Source: Candidatus Azambacteria bacterium
GTDB lineage: Bacteria; Patescibacteriota; Minisyncoccia; GWC2-36-17; JACQAJ01
DNA: 16,110 nt
Direction: 5' to 3'
Assembly: GCA_016195045.1 (NCBI GenBank)
Contig: JACQAJ010000013.1
Location: 1 to 16,110 of the forward strand
The translations under genes and the position numbers were made by a program. The notes under the pieces were generated by a model. It was not told the origin of the DNA and ran no database searches. It saw only the letters and a program-made list of their open reading frames with translations. Shown here one piece after another: positions 12,745 through 16,110 of the stretch (position 1 is its first letter; every line of letters begins with the position of its first letter).

Positions 12745-14094
12745 ATGAAAATAGATTTTTTAAAAAAATATGGAAAATTAATACTATGGACTTTTAGTCT
12801 TATTTTTTTGCTTTTTGGTTGGACCATGGGCTCTTTTGCAAATAATTTACCAGATTCATCTTCATCTTCCCGCAATCTTTCACCTTTCTTCAATCAAGAA
12901 TCGCTCCCCGTACTTACTAGTACGGCTCGCAATTCTCTTAATCAGAAAGATGAAATCTTACAGAAATATGAAGGCGAATCTATGGGAAATTATTTGCAGA
13001 AGAGCCCCGGCTCTCTGAAAAGTTCTAATTTTTTTGAGCCCGGTCAGAAAACAGAGAAGATTGCTAGAGTGGAAACCTTGGTCAATCAGGTGGAAAATAT
13101 CGCTGTTTTAGATCAAGAAAGTTACGATAAAAAACTGGAAAAGTTGGCCAATAAACCTATTCCAGTTTCAGCTTCAGCTACTCCATCTAAGAAAAAAACC
13201 AAATCGAAAATTAAAAAAGCCTCATCAGTCAAAGCTACTTTAGCTCCAGTGAAAGCAAAGCCGGTCGTAAGGGCTCTTTGGCCGGTGAAGGCGGTTTATC
13301 CTAATGCGGGAGCTCTTTTACCGTTTAAACGGATCGTGGCCTATTACGGTAATTTTTATTCTAAGAGAATGGGTGTTTTAGGAGAGTACTCCGAGACAGC
13401 GATGTTAAATAAACTTCGACAGGAAATAAAAAATTGGGAGGAGGCTGATCCAGAAACATCGGTCATACCAGGTATTGATTATATTGCTGTTAGCGCTCAA
13501 GGATATTCCGGGACGGAGGGCTTGTATCGGTTTAGAATGCCCGATAGTCAGATTGATAAGGCCATTGAATTAGCAGAAAAAGTAAATGGAATTGTCATTC
13601 TTGATATTCAGCCAGGATTGAGTTCGGTGTTTAAGGAAGTTAAATATTTTGAAAAATATTTAAAAACCTCCAAAGTCCATTTAGCTCTCGATCCAGAATT
13701 TAATATGAGGAAGGGGATTAGACCTGGTAAGGTTATCGGTAGTCTGGATGCTTCCGAAATAAATCAAGTAGCCGAATATTTAGCTGATCTGGTTAAGGAG
13801 AATAATTTAACCCCGAAAGTTCTTATTATCCATCGTTTTACTAATAAAATGGTGACTAACTATAAATTGATCAAACCACTTCCTGAAGTTCAAATAGTGA
13901 TGGATATGGATGGTTGGGGATTTCCAGCTAAGAAAATTAATACTCATCGGCAAGTTATTTATAGTGAACCAGTTCAGTTTACTGGCTTTAAACTTTTTTA
14001 TAAAAATGATCGACGAACACCAAATTCTCGTATGATGACTCCCTTGGAAGTACTTAAATTAAGACCTCAACCCAGTTTTATCCAATATCAATAG
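12745..14094 (+). CDS. Secreted or anchored protein with TIM-barrel-like domain
   Basis: 449 residues. An N-terminal membrane segment ('LILWTFSLIFLLFGWTMGSF', residues 12-31) may be a signal peptide cleaved near SFA|NN, or an anchor. A Ser/Lys/Ala/Pro-rich linker follows (about 130-185, 'KKKTKSKIKKASSVKATLAP'), then a globular domain from about 190: 'RIVAYYGNFYSKRMGVLGEY', 'YIAVSAQGYSG', 'GIVILDIQPGLSSVF', 'HLALDPEFNM', 'KVLIIHRFTNKM', 'QIVMDMDGWG'. The beta-strand spacing suggests an alpha/beta barrel related to glycoside-hydrolase folds; similar extracellular proteins occur in Actinobacteria, Chloroflexi and CPR with no known activity. Function unassigned; a cell-surface role is likely. Confidence 0.72.
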   Translation: MKIDFLKKYGKLILWTFSLIFLLFGWTMGSFANNLPDSSSSSRNLSPFFNQESLPVLTSTARNSLNQKDEILQKYEGESMGNYLQKSPGSLKSSNFFEPGQKTEKIARVETLVNQVENIAVLDQESYDKKLEKLANKPIPVSASATPSKKKTKSKIKKASSVKATLAPVKAKPVVRALWPVKAVYPNAGALLPFKRIVAYYGNFYSKRMGVLGEYSETAMLNKLRQEIKNWEEADPETSVIPGIDYIAVSAQGYSGTEGLYRFRMPDSQIDKAIELAEKVNGIVILDIQPGLSSVFKEVKYFEKYLKTSKVHLALDPEFNMRKGIRPGKVIGSLDASEINQVAEYLADLVKENNLTPKVLIIHRFTNKMVTNYKLIKPLPEVQIVMDMDGWGFPAKKINTHRQVIYSEPVQFTGFKLFYKNDRRTPNSRMMTPLEVLKLRPQPSFIQYQ

Positions 14095-14147
14095 ACTTGC
14101 TCCTTAATAATCTTTTAATTCCCCACATACGTCATTTCGGGTTTGAT

Positions 14148-14175
14148 TTGCTAAAATTAATGGTTTTGCTATAAT
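14148..14175 (+). promoter_or_regulatory. Promoter of the small basic protein gene
   Basis: TTGCTA (14148-14153), 16-base spacer, TATAAT (14170-14175). The start would fall near 14182, giving a 40-base leader with a full Shine-Dalgarno. Confidence 0.55.
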
Positions 14176-14210
14176 CACAGAAATTCTTTTATTTCAATTT
14201 TAAACCAAGA

Positions 14211-14216
14211 AGGAGG
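14211..14216 (+). promoter_or_regulatory. Strong Shine-Dalgarno AGGAGG
   Basis: AAGGAGGATTATATG: AGGAGG ends five bases before ATG 14222. It is the only consensus ribosome-binding site in the window; other genes have weak or no such signal. Confidence 0.85.
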
Positions 14217-14221
14217 ATTAT

Positions 14222-14617
14222 ATGATTGTCAGGGAAAGAAATCTGGTCAAGAAAAGAGGATTGAAGGGAGAAAGCGTTCATTATTTTTTATCAATTGGAA
14301 AAGTTCAGTTTTTTTTGATAACTCGGGTTGATCTCTGGTGGGATTATCCCTTACGATATAATTGTAAGATCAGAAAAATTAAATGGTTCTTGTCGAGGAA
14401 AAGGGCAATTAAGTTTGTCTTTTTAATTTTGAAGGAGAGGGAAAAGATGTTAAAAAAACTTCTCCCTGGTTGGAAAAAGGGAGAGTCTTTAGGATTGATA
14501 GAAGCTAAAAAAAGACGATTAGTCTTGCTGGAGAGAGTTTATCCAGAATTAAAAGATCAGATAGAAACTGAAAGACAGCGACTATCTTCTTTGAAGACTT
14601 TTCCAGAAAAGCGATGA
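14222..14617 (+). CDS. Small basic protein, function unknown
   Basis: 131 residues, rich in Lys and Arg (e.g. 'IRKIKWFLSRKRAIKFVFLI', 'LKEREKMLKKLLPGWKKG'). The C-terminal 50 residues are a predicted long charged helix ('EAKKRRLVLLERVYPELKDQ'). No membrane segment is certain and no family is recognised. Promoter, consensus Shine-Dalgarno and following stem-loop make it a complete single-gene unit that is probably well expressed. Its composition could suit nucleic-acid binding; that is only a guess. Confidence 0.65.
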   Translation: MIVRERNLVKKRGLKGESVHYFLSIGKVQFFLITRVDLWWDYPLRYNCKIRKIKWFLSRKRAIKFVFLILKEREKMLKKLLPGWKKGESLGLIEAKKRRLVLLERVYPELKDQIETERQRLSSLKTFPEKR

Positions 14618-14652
14618 AATCCCTCCAGGTGTTATTTAATACCGGAGGGATT
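14618..14652. terminator. Stem-loop between convergent genes
   Basis: AATCCCTCC (14618-14626) pairs with GGAGGGATT (14644-14652), with inner GGT/ACC pairs and a short AT loop. It begins at the stop of the small basic gene and lies before the convergent glycosyltransferase. There is no long U tract, so it may be a terminator or just an mRNA-end stem. Confidence 0.5.
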
Positions 14653-14660
14653 ACCATTTA

Positions 14661-14717
14661 GTGGGTAGATCGTAGACTACAGATTAAAATAATCAAATAA
14701 TTTCTACGACCTACGAC
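14661..14717. repeat. GTAG/CTACGAC word repeat
   Basis: GGTAGATCGTAGACTAC and, on the far side, CTACGACCTACGACTTA form a loose inverted pair ending at the stop of the GT2 gene. Host-style intergenic word repeat. Confidence 0.45.
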
Positions 14718-16110
14718 TTAATCTTTCGGCGTTACCCAAAAGCCGAGATATTTTTTAAACATTAATCGAGTTTGTGATTCTAGGGCTGGAAAAGAACCGA
14801 GAAAAATAATGGTATAAGGAAGCAGAAGCCATTGAAAAAACATCCAAATATAAATTAATTTACTATGCTTCTCGGGTTTAGTTGGTAAAAGATTAATCGT
14901 TAAAATGGCCGAAGAAATTAAACCAATCATCGCAAAGATCATAATATTTCTCGTCATAATAGGGAGATTATAGGAGATGAGAGTGGTTTTGAAATTAGTG
15001 CCACCTAAAATTAATGGCAACCAGCCGAATAAAAAAATTATTAAGGCATTGGTCGCCCAAGAATGAAAACCCTCAATGATGGTGAGAGAAAAATAGAGTT
15101 TCTTCTTTAATGGAATAAGTTTATTTTTGGTAAAAGCAAAAATGAAGTAGGGGATATTCTCTACTCCAAAACCCCAACGTCTTTGCTGTTTATAAAGATT
15201 GATCAAGGTCTTAGGGACAGTCGGAGCAATCAAGGCATCCATTTTGACTGGATAATAAATTGGTTGGACTCGCCAGTCACCGTTATAATATAGAAAAAAT
15301 TGCCAAAAGATTCGGGAGTCTTCGCTCACAACATTTTTTTGCCAAAAGCCTACCTCAACTAAGGCTCGGAAAGGCATGGAATGAGAAGAGAAAGTCGTTA
15401 AACGTTCTGGCCGCTCTTGTTGGATCATATGCCAAAAGGTCGCCGAGAAGGCCACGATTTTGGAAAATGACGGAGCCGGCCAAATATTATTGATATAGAG
15501 GGGGATTGGCTGGTAACTTGATTTTAGGGGATTCTTAGTGGTTAGAAAATTATAAGTTAAACAAGCGAAATAACCTTTTTCGGCTCGGGTATCAATATCA
15601 AAAGCGGAAACAATAATGTCATCATAATTAATTTGCAAAGGATCGATGATTTTTTTTTGAACCGTTTGGCCGGCAAAATTAATGTTCGAACCCTTGCCCG
15701 GTATTTCATTTGGTAAATCTGCTGGATGAATGACGAGCAGGAATTGGAAAAATTTATTTTTAAATTCATTTTCTAGTTGGCGAGCGGTCTCAAGGTAGGT
15801 CGGACCAGACCGAAATTCTGGCGCTAGAACTACGATCATTTTTTCTTTGGGATAATCATCATCGACTAAAGCTTGCAGGGCTAGTTTAATCATTTCATAA
15901 TTTTCTTGATAAACAGGCAGAATGATTAGATGATAAAGATCAGGCCAATTTTTTTTAATCGTTTTTTGCTTATCAGAGAGGTTGGCTAATTTATTAATCC
16001 AATCAATCTTAGTATTGTCCATGATCTTCCGATAAGCGACTTTAAGATGGATAGATAGATAAATAGTTTTAATTAACCAGTAAATATCGAAAATAATAAT
16101 AAAAAAAGCC
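14718..16110 (-). CDS. Membrane glycosyltransferase family 2, 5' end beyond window
   Basis: An ATG exists at 16022, but the frame stays open to the window edge and the added residues ('AFFIIIFDIYWLIKTIYLSI', then 'HLKVAYRKI') are a transmembrane helix typical of this family, so the true start lies past 16110. The visible ATG-based part is 434 residues. GT2 features: 'LIILPVYQENYEMIKLALQA' (nucleotide-sugar fold), DxD in 'SAFDIDTRAEKGYF', 'VSEDSRIFWQ' (catalytic acidic pair) and 'YKQQRRWGFG' (QxxRW type). C-terminal helices ('ALIIFLFGWLPLILGG', 'IMIFAMIGLISSAILTI', 'WMFFQWLLLPYTIIFLG') place it in the membrane. It likely builds or exports a surface polysaccharide or glycolipid. Confidence 0.85.
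   Translation of the reverse strand, partial: AFFIIIFDIYWLIKTIYLSIHLKVAYRKIMDNTKIDWINKLANLSDKQKTIKKNWPDLYHLIILPVYQENYEMIKLALQALVDDDYPKEKMIVVLAPEFRSGPTYLETARQLENEFKNKFFQFLLVIHPADLPNEIPGKGSNINFAGQTVQKKIIDPLQINYDDIIVSAFDIDTRAEKGYFACLTYNFLTTKNPLKSSYQPIPLYINNIWPAPSFSKIVAFSATFWHMIQQERPERLTTFSSHSMPFRALVEVGFWQKNVVSEDSRIFWQFFLYYNGDWRVQPIYYPVKMDALIAPTVPKTLINLYKQQRRWGFGVENIPYFIFAFTKNKLIPLKKKLYFSLTIIEGFHSWATNALIIFLFGWLPLILGGTNFKTTLISYNLPIMTRNIMIFAMIGLISSAILTINLLPTKPEKHSKLIYIWMFFQWLLLPYTIIFLGSFPALESQTRLMFKKYLGFWVTPKD

Overview
The window looks like a chromosomal segment of an uncultured Patescibacteria/CPR-type bacterium. This is inferred from the AT-rich sequence, leader-poor genes, a short envelope-type gene set (cyanophycin-synthetase-like ATP-grasp, membrane GT2 glycosyltransferase, secreted TIM-barrel-like protein) and intergenic 'word' repeats built on TTAAGATTT, TAGCTTG and CTACGAC. 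The genetic code appears standard, with TGA used as a normal stop. No species is claimed.

Layout. 1-1597: host backbone with a 5'-cut ATP-grasp ligase and a small membrane protein, separated by a REP-like palindrome. 1666-2067: two arginine tRNAs (anticodons CCG and GCG) with a 179-bp palindromic MITE-like element between them, starting inside the acceptor arm of the first. 2068-12018: an approximately 10 kb accessory region. The last 13 bases of tRNA-Arg(GCG) including CCA (2055-2067) recur in direct orientation at 12019-12031, so the region has the form of a genomic island inserted at a tRNA 3' end; no integrase is visible. 12116-16110: host backbone resumes with a CYTH/ThTPase-like phosphohydrolase, a secreted TIM-barrel-like protein, a small basic protein with a strong Shine-Dalgarno, and a membrane GT2 that runs off the window end.

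Island content, left to right. (a) A divergent pair: a double SnoaL-like protein and an HxlR regulator sharing a palindromic operator. The HxlR frame is broken at an A_AAA_AAA heptamer. (b) A three-gene cassette (unknown protein, SAM methyltransferase, heme-oxygenase-fold diiron-type protein) with its own promoter, bracketed by 105-bp inverted repeats that are about 96% identical. (c) A type II restriction-modification locus: XRE controller-type gene, HTH-fused DNA methyltransferase (SPPY, probably m4C) and TdeIII-family endonuclease. The controller gene is split by a 314-bp IS200/IS605-type relic, and exact removal of it restores a 70-codon ORF. (d) A TOTE-type archaeo-eukaryotic primase fused to an SF2 helicase. 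(e) About 460 bp of non-coding or decayed sequence up to the right repeat.

Most interesting points: the bounded island at tRNA-Arg; the controller gene broken exactly by a mobile relic while methyltransferase and nuclease stay intact; the IR-bracketed methyltransferase/diiron-oxidase-like cassette as a possible mini biosynthetic system in a reduced genome; and the possible -1 frameshift-decoded HxlR regulator.
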